DNA of 64,000 bases from Isoperla grammatica (taxonomy: Eukaryota; Arthropoda; Insecta; Plecoptera; Perlodidae). A program made the translations under genes and the position numbers. Below are positions 11,601 to 21,676 of the stretch, one piece after another; position 1 is the first letter of the stretch, and the number at the start of each line of letters is the position of its first letter. Below the pieces are notes generated by a model that worked only from the letters and a program-made list of their open reading frames with translations, was not told the origin of the DNA and searched no databases. The stretch lies in contig OX246740.1 in the NCBI GenBank assembly GCA_945910005.1, forward strand, positions 46,514,026-46,578,025, written 5' to 3'.

Positions 11601-14600
11601 AAACTTCCATAACTGTTATTTTTTAGTTTCCTGGATCAAACTCTTCAAATATGGTAATACTTATTGGGTAGCTAGCAATATTGATGTTGAATTGATTTAC
11701 AAACCTCGACTTGTTTCATTATTCTTCACTTCCAGACAGGATAGCCGCATTTGCTCCTCTCATTTTGCACGTTGGATTGTAGTTCTTTGTTAAGTAAAAA
11801 TAAATAAATGCAATTATTTAATTATTAATAAATAAAGCAAACAACAGCAAACAAAAACATTTTTCATGCAGTTTTGTGACATTCCAATTAATCATCAATT
11901 CCTAATCATTGCATTACATTACATTACAACATAAATGTAATTAAAATATTGAAACCTACTTTATGCATTTTAATTTGCAAATAATGTGTTGAAAATAGAA
12001 TACCTAATGTACCGGTACTTCCATTATTGGCACGAAAATGCATAGCAAATAAAATACATTGAACACAAAACTTTAACGTTGAATACTCCAAGGTGTTTGT
12101 ATTTGTATAATTCAGAGTAAGACAAAAGTGTAATACATTTCCTCCACACAGTAATTACGTGCCTGCAATAAGTATCTTCTGTCTTCAGCACCGAAGTAAA
12201 ATTTTTACCGAATTTTAATGGTATCAGTTGGTTTCGTCTTTAAATATTCACTGTACTCTCCTACTGAATCCTAGGACAAAAATAAGAAATACTGGGTTAA
12301 CAATTACAAGAATTGCTCAAATCGTGGCCCTCCTCTCATTACTCCACAACAACCCCCCCCCCCCCCCCCCCCCCCCCAAGGCCAATTGTGTCACACATTA
12401 GCAGTCCGCTTATTTGGCATATTAATTTTTTACACAAAGGCTATATACCGTTACGATATTCAAGGATTTACAAAATTTTGCAAGTTAATTAAGGAGTGGA
12501 ACCCAGTACTCAGTGGCTTTGCCCAGTTGCAATATGGTAATAATCTACAGATAGTATCAGTGCTTGCCTCTTTAATGGAGTAGAGAATCTTCCCTCGCGA
12601 GTCGCCAAATCGCATTTCAGGCTTTAGCATCGCTCTTTTCTCTCTCATTTCCAAGAGGTTGATTGGCTGGCTCCGCAATCGCGAGGCGTGCTTTCTTAGA
12701 GTTTTTCTGAACATTTTCAGGCAGATGTCAATAAAATCCTCCTCAATCCTACTTGATGAACAGTTTACTAATTAAAGAAAGAAGAAATAAGGAAAACAAT
12801 GAAGAACAAAATAATCAAAACAGTTATTTTATGATGTGTTTGATTAAAGTTTCCTTAAGAGTTGGTAGCTGAAGATACCTATTTGATCATTTAGTGTTTG
12901 ATGACGATGAAATATGAAAGAGCTGAACTTCGCATTCCACACTGTGCGTTTTGTTTTCTGGTGCAGTGATGGCAACTGGCAAACTTCTAGATTTGAATTT
13001 ACAATAAATGCAAGTCTGGATTTTGTCCCAAATAGTAAATACAGTTTATAAAAAATATTTTCATAATTTACCTGTTCCGCTGGTGATAGATTTTTTGATC
13101 GCATGGCCATTTATTGGCGTAATCACCTTAGCTAGAAATAAAAACGTGCATGTATAAATCAATGAGAAATCTACATCAAACATTGGGAGAGAGAGGCAGA
13201 GAAACAGAAAGCTTACCTGGAACCAATCGCAATAAATGCGGTGATAAGGAAGTCTTAGAGTAAATACATTACTACACTTAAGCATGTTCCATCTATGTCA
13301 GTGCATTGTTCAATATAGGTACTTATAAAGTTCATTTAATCGTTGGCTTTGGATAAAAATCAATGTGCGTTCCAAAATTCTCTTCTCCTTTTCCCAATGC
13401 TTTACTTTGAATAGCGTCATTAACATAATTATACAGCATAGATTTCACATTCAATTGTTAACAAAAATTTAATAACCAACTTAAGCTACACAAATATCTT
13501 AACAAATGTTAACGTACATCATATTGTTTTGAGAGAAAACAAACCAATCAACAATTTTCAATTTTACTTAAGGTCCAAATTGCACGAATGTTATTTCATC
13601 ATTAGCCTAAGTTAAAAATTCTTTGTCCGATTTTTAATGATTTCAAGTTTAAACTAATTCCTGCCGTATAAGTTGGTACAGTAAAAGAGAGAAACGACGG
13701 AAGTGGGTCTAGAGGTGAGACTCCTTGCAAAGTAAATCTTTCCCACCGCTTGGCCGTTTTTCTTCGCTAGACAGCTGGACGGCAGTTCGAGGCCGCCCAA
13801 CGGGGAAAACTGGGCTGGGGATCCCACTCTTGCCGGACGGCACTTCACCAAACATTGTCATAGTCGATGATGTGGTCAGCTTAATCTTTCCCTTAGATGA
13901 GCTGGGCATTTTTGCAGCAGTTTCCTTTCCCTTACCCTTACCCGATGGCGGTTGGAACTGTACTGAAAGAATGTTACAAAACATCGTTAGCTTTTCGAAC
14001 AATATGTATAAATAAATAAATAAATAAACAAATACAAAAATAAGCAAAATAACAAATAAATAAACAATTTTTATTTATTGTGTAGTCTCTTCCTGATCAG
14101 GTACAGAATTCGATTCCAGTGGGGCGGCATCATAGTAGGCATCCTATAAATAAATAAGTGATGTGGATTTAATTTAAAATTAAAACTCAGGTAAATTTAC
14201 CGCAAGGCGGTAAAAGAAGTATGCATGCAAATTCTTTTGTTGTTCTCTTTGTACAAGGTTGTAAACGCTAACTCTCCGCTAACCTGTTTTCACCATGCCA
14301 ATTGCCAATCAGAAGCTTTGAAATCAAGTCAGCTGACATCCAAAATATTTAGCTGGAAGATTGGGCATTCCTTTCAGAAATTTTACATGGAAACAATGAA
14401 GGGGAGACGTATGTAAGTAGGCCTACTCATTCCAGGGTGCAACGATTATCAAATGAAGCGGCCTTACTGAAGAACATTGGATTATTTAGTGTTTAATGAT
14501 GTAGGCCTACTCGATAAAAGAGCCAGGAAAGGTTCCGAGCATTTGAGTTTGATAAACCACTGCCGAAGAGAGATCGCCGTAGGGATCACACAGAAGAAAA

Positions 14601-14771
14601 AGTTAAAAGTAGCCTAAGGCCACACATCTGTATGGGCAACAACAAGTTAAGGTTTATACCATTGTAAGTATGCGCATCAATGCCTTCCTGTGGATGTTGC
14701 CTGGACTTGGCCATGGTTGACACAGTTGGGCCAGGAATCCGGCAAGGAGTAGCAGGTCTCTTATCCGCCAT
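5620..14771 (-). CDS. Unrecognised multi-exon gene, Ser/Pro/Arg-rich (exon model incomplete)
   Basis: Ten exon candidates, each with AG and GT borders. Block 1: 14660-14771, 13747-13962, 13072-13131, 12209-12263. Block 2: 8924-9026, 8303-8370, 8013-8094, 7145-7344, 6237-6377, 5620-5655. Phases match at every join within each block (1,1,1 and then 1,0,1,0,0), which random ORFs would not do. Block 1 ends with two spare bases while block 2 starts in phase 0, so an exon is missing between 9027 and 12208 or there are two genes. The product starts MADKRPATPCRIPGPTV, is low in hydrophobics, and carries basic SP/TP sites (SLNTPRRDRSRLSARRR) and an acidic stretch. It ends LPKLKPLPLKR. No membrane segment or enzyme motif is seen. 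It looks disordered and phosphorylated, but I do not know its function. Confidence 0.6.
6237..6377 (-). CDS. Unknown gene, Pro/Ser/Arg exon
   Basis: Acceptor GGTTTGTCATAG, donor AGG|GTACGT; 47 codons in phase 0. Encodes PVPAIQVTPCPGSPSLNTPR and RRDRSRLSARRRQLPTRR, a cluster of likely proline-directed phosphorylation sites in a strongly basic stretch. Confidence 0.6.
6430..6750. mobile_element. TTAA-bounded MITE (piggyBac-like)
   Basis: CCAGTTCAGTGG ... CCACGGAACTGG flanked on both sides by TTAA (6426-6429, 6751-6754). Internal inverted repeat TGACGAGATATT/AATATCTCGTCA. 321 bp, no ORF of note. It lies just upstream of the Pro/Ser/Arg exon of the unknown gene, within the intron. Confidence 0.65.
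7145..7344 (-). CDS. Unknown gene, 200-nt exon
   Basis: Acceptor TTTGTGCCAG, donor CAG|GTGAAT. Encodes EEEETIFNGEADLLDIQNKV, then SRRHVEDMWPPERYNRRMNL and a Ser/Asn-rich end. The longest exon of the second block, and the one most useful for a homology search. Confidence 0.65.
7458..7588. repeat. Perfect 131-bp palindrome
   Basis: Arms 7458-7521 and 7525-7588 are exact inverted copies (64 bp) around the 3-base loop ATG. It contains a GACGAC...GTCGTC stem followed by GAAAC in each arm. Confidence 0.9.
7680..7850 (+). mobile_element. Non-LTR retrotransposon 3' end, copy 1
   Basis: Encodes EAALYWMARKKNG then stop, a short 3' UTR and an A tract at 7831. The same ending occurs on the minus strand at 20892-21116 and 41345-41655, so these are copies of one family. 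Confidence 0.6.
8013..8094 (-). CDS. Unknown gene, 82-nt exon
   Basis: Acceptor CACTGCCTAG, donor GTGAGA. Encodes STIPEEVAYEAEPNYPQNQA (acidic, tyrosine-rich). Phase 0 in, one base out. Confidence 0.65.
8303..8370 (-). CDS. Unknown gene, 68-nt exon
   Basis: Acceptor GCTTTTACAG, donor GTAAGT. Encodes DESDFENARRETMQGRYRD. Enters in phase 1 and leaves in phase 0, fitting both neighbours. Confidence 0.65.
8924..9026 (-). CDS. Unknown gene, exon beginning MVDPEGWAPQ
   Basis: Acceptor TGTTTGTAG, donor GTGAGA; 34 codons plus one base: MVDPEGWAPQIPYQSPQHVL then DKIDRSVEQYQAVN. The only open frame. It joins the next exon in phase. Confidence 0.65.
9259..9427. mobile_element. Palindromic MITE
   Basis: CATTACACG...CGTGTAATG ends, with long inverted arms (CTTGAATTCAATAAGTTTGA on the right). 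About 169 bp, in the gap between the two exon blocks of the unknown gene. Confidence 0.6.
9551..9625. repeat. Dispersed repeat shared with 33521-33580
   Basis: ACCTTGTGGAT...GACGTCA and TTGGCCAACTAAATGTCAGT recur at 33521-33580 in NUP107 intron 5. Family unknown. Confidence 0.5.
10360..11225. repeat. Diverged tandem duplication, about 565-bp spacing
   Basis: The segment from GGCAACAGCAACGAGCC (near 10377) through TTTCAAAACTTGTTTC to the CATGTATCC area is repeated from about 10940 to 11225 with substitutions. No exon with matching phase was found in 9027-12208, where an exon of the unknown gene is expected. A GTAAGT at 11010 is the best lead. Confidence 0.55.
12209..12263 (-). CDS. Unknown gene, exon 4
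   Basis: Encodes VGEYSEYLKTKPTDTIKI plus two bases, donor GTAAAA. Two acceptors lie 7 bp apart (CCTAG and TTCAG); only the downstream one fits the phase of exon 3. Confidence 0.45.
13072..13131 (-). CDS. Unknown gene, exon 3
   Basis: 60 nt between TTATTTCTAG and GTAAAT; phase 1 in and out. Encodes KVITPINGHAIKKSITSGT. Confidence 0.5.
13747..13962 (-). CDS. Unknown gene, exon 2 (Ser/Lys-rich)
   Basis: Acceptor AACATTCTTTCAG, donor GCG|GTGGGA; phase 1 in and out. Encodes SGKGKGKETAAKMPSSSKGK and PSPVFPVGRPRTAVQLSSEE. Base composition is much richer in GC than its surroundings. The plus-strand ORF here is its shadow. Confidence 0.6.
14660..14771 (-). CDS. Unknown gene, first coding exon
   Basis: 37 codons plus one base, MADKRPATPCRIPGPTVSTM onward, donor AATG|GTATAA. 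The ATG context GAAATGGCGGAT resembles a TISU element (translation start of very short 5' UTRs), so transcription may begin just upstream. Confidence 0.55.
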
Positions 14772-14775
14772 TTCT
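14764..14775 (-). promoter_or_regulatory. TISU-like start context
   Basis: GAAATGGCGGAT around the ATG at 14771 differs at few positions from the TISU consensus SAASATGGCGGC, which marks genes with very short 5' UTRs and also binds YY1. An alternative is a 5' UTR exon ending at GTAAGT near 15957. Confidence 0.35.
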
Positions 14776-16684
14776 AGTCTGGAAGTAGGCCTAGTGATAG
14801 GCCACAGAAAGCTTTACCTAGATGTCACAAGTACATTATAAATTTACTTCTAGGATATATTCAAGAAATGAAAGAGATCAATGAAGCAAAGAAGAAATAC
14901 TAGAGCAAAAATAAATCAAATACTTATAACAGGTGGCTGGCTAGGCTTACATTTCAACCAGGCTAGGCCTAGGGCCTAGGCCCTAGCTGTAAGAACATCA
15001 GTGATTATTAATTGATAAGCCATGATGTTTTCTGTCCACTGATATGGGTGCTTAAATAATAAACTTTTTCCCATCTGCCTGATGGCCTAACTCAAAATTT
15101 ACATTTACTAGAACTACTTTGATATGTTGTACAAAAACTATGTGTTTTTAAAAATAAATAAAACACAATTTATAGCCTATCTAGGCTAGGCCTGCCTACC
15201 TTCATGTAGACCAAAGAGAAACTCACCACTATAATAAATTGATGATATATTCTGTATTAAAGAATGAAGACAAAAACAACTAAATATACATGTCTTCTCC
15301 ACAAAATTTAAGATAATTTGTTCACTTTCCAGTACAATTTTAAATACAATGAGGCACAAAAGATTTAGATATTTAATGCTAAAAATGGTTGCTCTCAAAA
15401 ACAGATGACAGTACCAACAAATACAAACCAACAATGCTGTTTTACCATCAAGGCAACTTCATGGATCCAAGTTAGGTCGTCGCAGTGTGTTCCAAAATGT
15501 AGAATCACATTTTACTCAAATGGGAGAAATGTGAATACAAACATCACAATATCATTGCATTCTATAAAAATGTTTCCATATATTTTAAATTATTAATTTA
15601 TATTATCAACAATATATATTTAATAATTAAAGCTGTTTTGAAGTAAGATTCCTAATGGTGATTTTGGATCCCTTTGATGACCTGGCTTGGGAACTTATTA
15701 AGTTAACCTTGCATGTATTCATCAAGGTCCTCTAGATGGCAGTGAACCAAACTTTTTAGGTTTACCAAACCACCTTGCCAATAAAATTAAACAGAACGAA
15801 TGATAAATGGATATTGACATATAAATGGAATGATACTTTCTCGGCAGGGAATTACAAGACAAAAGTTGTAACGAGTCAATGATTGTGCAAAAACTTTCTT
15901 AAACTATGCACGGCAATGTAAAACATATTCTTTAAGTAGAGAACCGAATCACTTACCTGGATGCACACTGTTCGAAGTAGAAACTAAGTTGTACAAAACC
16001 AAAGATAGGCAAAGCTATTTTGACCAACCTCAGACTTCTCCACTTAACATGTGTAGACCAAACTTCTTTTCCTCTCTTCTCTTCTCCTTCTTCCCACCTC
16101 GATCAGGATGGTATGAGTCAAGTTGTGCCACATATTTTCTCTTTAGGAAGTTTCCAGAATGTCCCTTACAGCTTTCAGGGAAACATGTGGGACTAAACTA
16201 AGTTATGTTTAAAAATCATAAAAATAAAGTAAATCACAATAAACTGAATAATGAATATTATAAAGAAAACAGGATTTTTATAACAAGTGAGTAGAATTAT
16301 TTGTCAAAATGGACCACAATAGTAACAAAGTGAAAGTAACTTCAAATACATGGCATTTTTCTTGAAAGCTTTTAAATAATGATCAAACACGTTTTAACTT
16401 AACACTAACAGAAATAACATGATGGTGTATTTGATAAACAAATGGCTGAAATGTGTATGTGCATGTGTGCACTGTCAAAGAGAGCCAGTAAGTATGTAAG
16501 AAAAATGTGTAAGTTCAAAGAGGAAAGATGATGAAGGCCATACAAGATGAACAAAGAAAATATGACAAAAGAAAATGCACAAGAGCCCTCTTTGGGAGCA
16601 CCAGTCACCACAAAAAGGGCCTAGTAAGAAAAGTATGTAGAAACAAACTAAACAGAAACACACACAATGACAGGACATAAATGT
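14772..16684. other. Intergenic, no gene seen
   Basis: AT-rich interval between the unknown gene's first ATG and the 3' end of SUV3. It contains AGGCCTA clusters near 14960 and a strong minus-strand donor (CCAG|GTAAGT at 15957) that might end a 5' UTR exon. Confidence 0.5.
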
Positions 16685-16690
16685 TTTATT
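16685..16690 (-). terminator. Candidate poly(A) signal of SUV3
   Basis: AATAAA on the minus strand about 150 bp beyond the SUV3 stop codon. It is the first canonical hexamer seen at a sensible distance. Confidence 0.5.
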
Positions 16691-16837
16691 AAGTGGATTA
16701 CATACATGTTCTCTAAACCATTGGTCTTAAAACTAGTCAATGCTAAAAAATATATATAAATAAAGAAGATATCAAACTAAAAAAAAAAAAAAAAATGAAA
16801 AGTTCTCCTGATGAGCGTTTCAAATTTTGAGTTTAGG

Positions 16838-17010
16838 CTACTTAGGCTTCCGCTTCCGTCGAAATTTCCCTCTTGAATCGTCGGGGTCATCGGAGTGTTT
16901 AGACTTACTTTCATTCCATTCTCTTCTCAACTCTTGCAGCATGTTAGGTGTGAGAAGTCCTTGGGAGATTAGTCTCTCAGTCAACTTGCCTCGCCCCACA
17001 GCCTGAGACT
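16838..17010 (-). CDS. SUPV3L1 (SUV3): SUV3 exon 10: basic tail and stop
   Basis: Acceptor TATTTGCAG. Encodes [20 protein letters not shown] and a lysine/arginine-rich end ([11 protein letters not shown]) before TAG. The basic tail is lineage-specific in sequence but common in kind. Confidence 0.92.
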
Positions 17011-18145
17011 CTGCAAATACACAAACAATGACTTCCAGCTCTAAAATTTCATTTGAACTATACTAAGTGTTTAATGTACGGTACAGTCGACTGTAGGGAT
17101 AGAATCTAATGGGCCGTTTACATAAATGACTAGTGATTAGTGACTAGCCCACTTGACTAAGCCACAGGCTTCTTTCATTGGCTATGAGTGAGAATACTGC
17201 GCTCTGATTGGCTGTGACTAAGGTTTGTTTTGACTTGACTAAGAAATTGAACATATTTCAATTCCTTAGTCAAGTCAAGACAGACCTTAGTCACAGCCAA
17301 TCAGAGCGCAGTATTCTCCCTCCCAGCCAATGAACGAAGCGTGTGGCTTAGTCACGGGGGTTAGTCAATAATCAGTAATCACTAGTCATTTGTGTAAACC
17401 CCGTCATAAACAGCATACCTTAGTGTACGATGACGAATTTGAGAGTTGAAAATACACATTGAAGACAGAATACGAAAATGGGGAAAAAGATAGGAGTCAC
17501 TCACCTAGGAGGAAAAAGGAGCATGTCTCTACTGGTTGACCAGATCCAGCATGATGGCATTATAGCCAGATGTGTAATCAGGTAATAATAATTTAATAAT
17601 TGTAGAATCTAATTAATAAATTGGCATTTTCATCCAATTTTGTCCTCTTGTATAGAATTATTTTAGCCTGCCAAGCTTGGTGTAGAGAATATATATCTAC
17701 ATAATGTTGAATGCATGTATTTCGAAGCATGACATCATAATATTGTGTACTGTGTAGGATACCAACAAGTAACCCACCCCCCCGCTTCGATTGCTTGTAC
17801 TATTTAGGGGCGACACTCGAGACGAACGTGCCTACAAGCTACCTAGCTACGACCTAAGTGGTCGTACGTACACTAAGTGCACGCTAAGTGTACGTGTACT
17901 TACTGTAGGTGAAGTCGTCGTCGTTGACAGCATTGGAGGTATCCGTCTCGGAGTTCTTGAGCAGCCTGGTCAACTGGAAGACTCCGTCCTGGATGATTGC
18001 GTCGAGCTCCAGCTGAATGTCTCGCACCAGATTTGCGCTCGGGAACAGATCCATGAAGCGGTAGCTGTGGGAGAGAAGACGGTAGAAATAAATAAATAAT
18101 TAACTAAATAAATATGTAGCCTAATTAAATAAATAATTAAATAAG

Positions 18146-18232
<87 letters not shown>

Positions 18233-21200
18233 AAACTTCATACGAAGCTTAACGTACCATTTTAAGTAACATTTCTATTTTAAACCTTCATTTCTTCTAC
18301 TACATGTTTCTTTGCAAAAATGAACAGCTTTCTAGTTTTTACACATAAAATTTACGACAACCACACATTGTAAATAATACGACAGCTGAAACGGACCGCC
18401 TTAGTTTAAATATCAAACTATGTTGTCATCCCACCTGAACCACAAGTACAGATCTAGTACGTCGAACACGGCCTCCAGGTGGACGAGATCTATTATCGTC
18501 CTCGGAGACATGAACGGCCAGCCGATGTTCCGACAGAGCCAGTCGAACGTGAGCGCCTCGTTCTTGCTGTACTGCCGCGCAAACTTCAAGAACATCGTGC
18601 AGACAAACGGCATCTTCTTGTTTATCGGCGCGCAGCAGAACACGTATCTAGCTCGCAGGGGTAGCGGCACGTGCTGTATCATGTCCGCAAGGAATTTGAA
18701 GTCTTCGGTGTTGCACATGAAATACAAAGAGTCGTCGACGGTGGATAAGGAGACGAAGATGTCCATGAGATTGGAGAGTTTCGAATTGGGTAGGTGATAC
18801 GCGTACAGTTCGATTTGATCTGCCGTCGGATGTAGGCCGGCCTTGGTGATCAGTTCCGGCGTTTGAGACAGGAGGCTTTTCAGGGTGACGAGATCGTCGC
18901 GTTTGAACGTCGTGACGTAACCCTGCAAAGAGGCAAGAGTTCGGCGTTAACACTGAAGTGTGACCGCCAACCTCCGTGATCTAGCGTGAAGGGAGGGCTG
19001 TAGAACTGTATTAAAACCAATAATAACAATGGATATCAACAATGGAAGCAGAGCAAATGAAACGGTTAAAAGTTTCCATATAATATAATCTATTTATGGG
19101 TTCTCTTTATGGCAATGGATAAGATTTTGTCGAATCTCCCAACAGTACAAAGAAACGTTCAATCTCTCTTCTTTATTTCTCTCGTCTTAGACCTATAAAA
19201 GTATAGATACAGATAAATATGAATGCAAATTGTGAACCTACTACGAATGAATATAATACTTAAAACAGAAGCTGCTAACCTTTATGTCTAGTAACAATTA
19301 TTTTTATGTAAGTATTAAGTAAAATCTAAAACTGTATGTTACATGTAAATATTGGAATATATTGGGGTGTAGTTATGCTCAACTCATCACCCACACACAT
19401 GAATGAATACACATACATTAATGTATGATGACGACATCCATCTTTTGTCTCACCTGTGGGAATTGAGTACCGTAACGTCCGGCTCTTCCCGCGATCTGTA
19501 GCGCATGAGACACTGACATAATGTCCATTTCCTTCTCGCCTTTCTCATTCACTTTCGGTTTAATTAGGGAGTAGAATATCACCCTCCTAATGCTCCTAGA
19601 GAAAGAGAAGAAAATAACACAAATACTTAGTTATTAGTGAATATGTGAACAAGACTGAACTTCAAACTTGGATATTATTAGTTATTCCCCTAGAGATACA
19701 GTTAATATTACAAAAAAATGTGTTCCCAACTCTATTGACATTTAGTTAATAATTGTATTGTAACCCTTTAAGTAGGTAGCTATAATTGAATTGATTTTAA
19801 ATGTCCATACATAATTTCCCATTAGAAGTGCGTATTCCCCCTCATATTCAAGGTTTTGACAAAAAGAAAAGTAGATGCTATAAAATGTAAATTTAAAAAA
19901 ATAATGCAAAATTTAGAGAAAATTAATGCTATAGAAACATATAACGGTATCCACTTATTACAAATTATTTAGGCCTACATATGAAGGAAAAACATAGATA
20001 GTCGGCTCCAGACAATACAGCAAAATACACTTGATGCAGACTCAGAAAACAACGAGGAATAAGATTCAGAAAATGACAATTTGTGAAATGTTTGGCATGG
20101 AAAAGCTTGGAAGTGTGAATAGAATAGACAACAAGACAACAAGGACGGTGTGGGATGTCACGAAAAGATGGATTCAAGAGACTGTACTTACAAAGACACA
20201 ATGTAGAAGAGGAGCAAACAAATACCGGAGTAAGTGGAAGAGAGAAAAAGTGTGAGAGAGAAGTGCAAGAATGAGGACACAGAAATTAGATCTCTAACAG
20301 AAATACAGCAATGCGAAGTCTACTGCGGTCGAGGCAGGAGAGGGCGACGAAGAATTAAACGACACGTCTAAGGATTTGGTGTAGCATATACCTGGAGATG
20401 CCATACTGCATCGGCTTTGACTCTTCGTATCTCTATCTCCACTCACACATCACACACATCAGAGCACACGCAAGACGAGATATCAGGCATATTCAAGTAT
20501 CATGTTCACTCTGGGACGACAACCGCAATAGTAGTGGTGCTTTTTCACTTTTTCCCTAAATTTCTTTTTCCACTAGTATTTGTGTTGGGCACTTTGTAAT
20601 TATTATTTGCAATCAAATTAGAAAGAGTACCTAGGCCCTAGGGCACCTTATTGTAATAATAATAATAATAATAAATGGTTAGGTTAGGTTAGGTTAATAA
20701 AAACATTTTATTTTGCACAGTTTTAATAGTTGAGACTCGCCTCCCCTCAAGCATTTAAATACTTTTGACTTAATTTACGCGACCCTAATCATAACCACGT
20801 ATTCATCCCCAGTTTAGTAGGAATACGAAACATGTTACTAGACCGAGGTGCCACAAATGTTGTTACGTATATATGGTTACATTTACGGTTCTTTTTTTCC
20901 CCCTGTGCAGAAATGACCTCTTCAGCCATTTTTCTTTCTTGCTATCCAATACAAGGCTGCCTCCTTCTCTGTCCTGCTCATTTCGTCGGGCAGAGAGTCA
21001 ATGTCCTTCTTGAGGGCGGCACATCTGAAGAGGTGCACTCTGTCTTGATCTTCTAATTGACATACGTAGTTTACAGGTGGCCGGTTCCTTATCAATTCTA
21101 GTCTTAGCCTACTCAAGATTAGTACTAAGTCACATGTTTAGTGCTATTTATAACTACAGGTTTATTTATTTATTTGGTCTTTATTGACAACGGGGCAAGC

Positions 21201-21636
21201 CCCACAAGTGCAATATAATAGACATAATACATAATAGTCAGTGTAAGTGAAGCTAGTACATAGTGTAACAAAGCAAAACAAGAATTAAGATTTGTGTGCG
21301 AGTGTGATTGTGAATGGATTGTGAGTGTGAGTGTGAGTGTGAGTGTGAGTGTGAGTGTGAGTGTGGGTGTGAGTGTGGGTGTGAGCTACTTTTTTATGAA
21401 TGATGAAAGGATTAATACAATTCCATGTAATTGTCCTGTGATGATAACTAATTGTTATAGCTACCGCTTACCTTAGTTGGTGTATTTTTATTTTTTTTTT
21501 ATAAGTCGTTTTAATAGTGAGTGTATGTTTATTTTATTGAAACATATATGTATTAATGAGAACCTATCAATGTATTATATTTATATTATACCCAATTGTG
21601 CCCGGAATTGTTAATTCTGTTGTTGGATAAATACTA

Positions 21637-21676
<40 letters not shown>

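Noticed and set aside
12519..12760. U4 snRNA-like start (GCTTTGCCCAGTTGCAATAT) and overlapping 84-aa ORF
   Set aside because: Several mismatches to U4 and no following U4 stem or Sm site; the ORF has no splice support.
12860..12982. Possible exon EVCQLPSLHQKTKRTVWNAK
   Set aside because: Phase would fit exon 3 of the unknown gene on entry, but on exit it gives no better fit than going directly to 12263; weak acceptor. Left unassigned.
13725..14015. 96-aa plus-strand ORF
   Set aside because: Shadow of the minus-strand exon 13747-13962, which has splice sites and phase.
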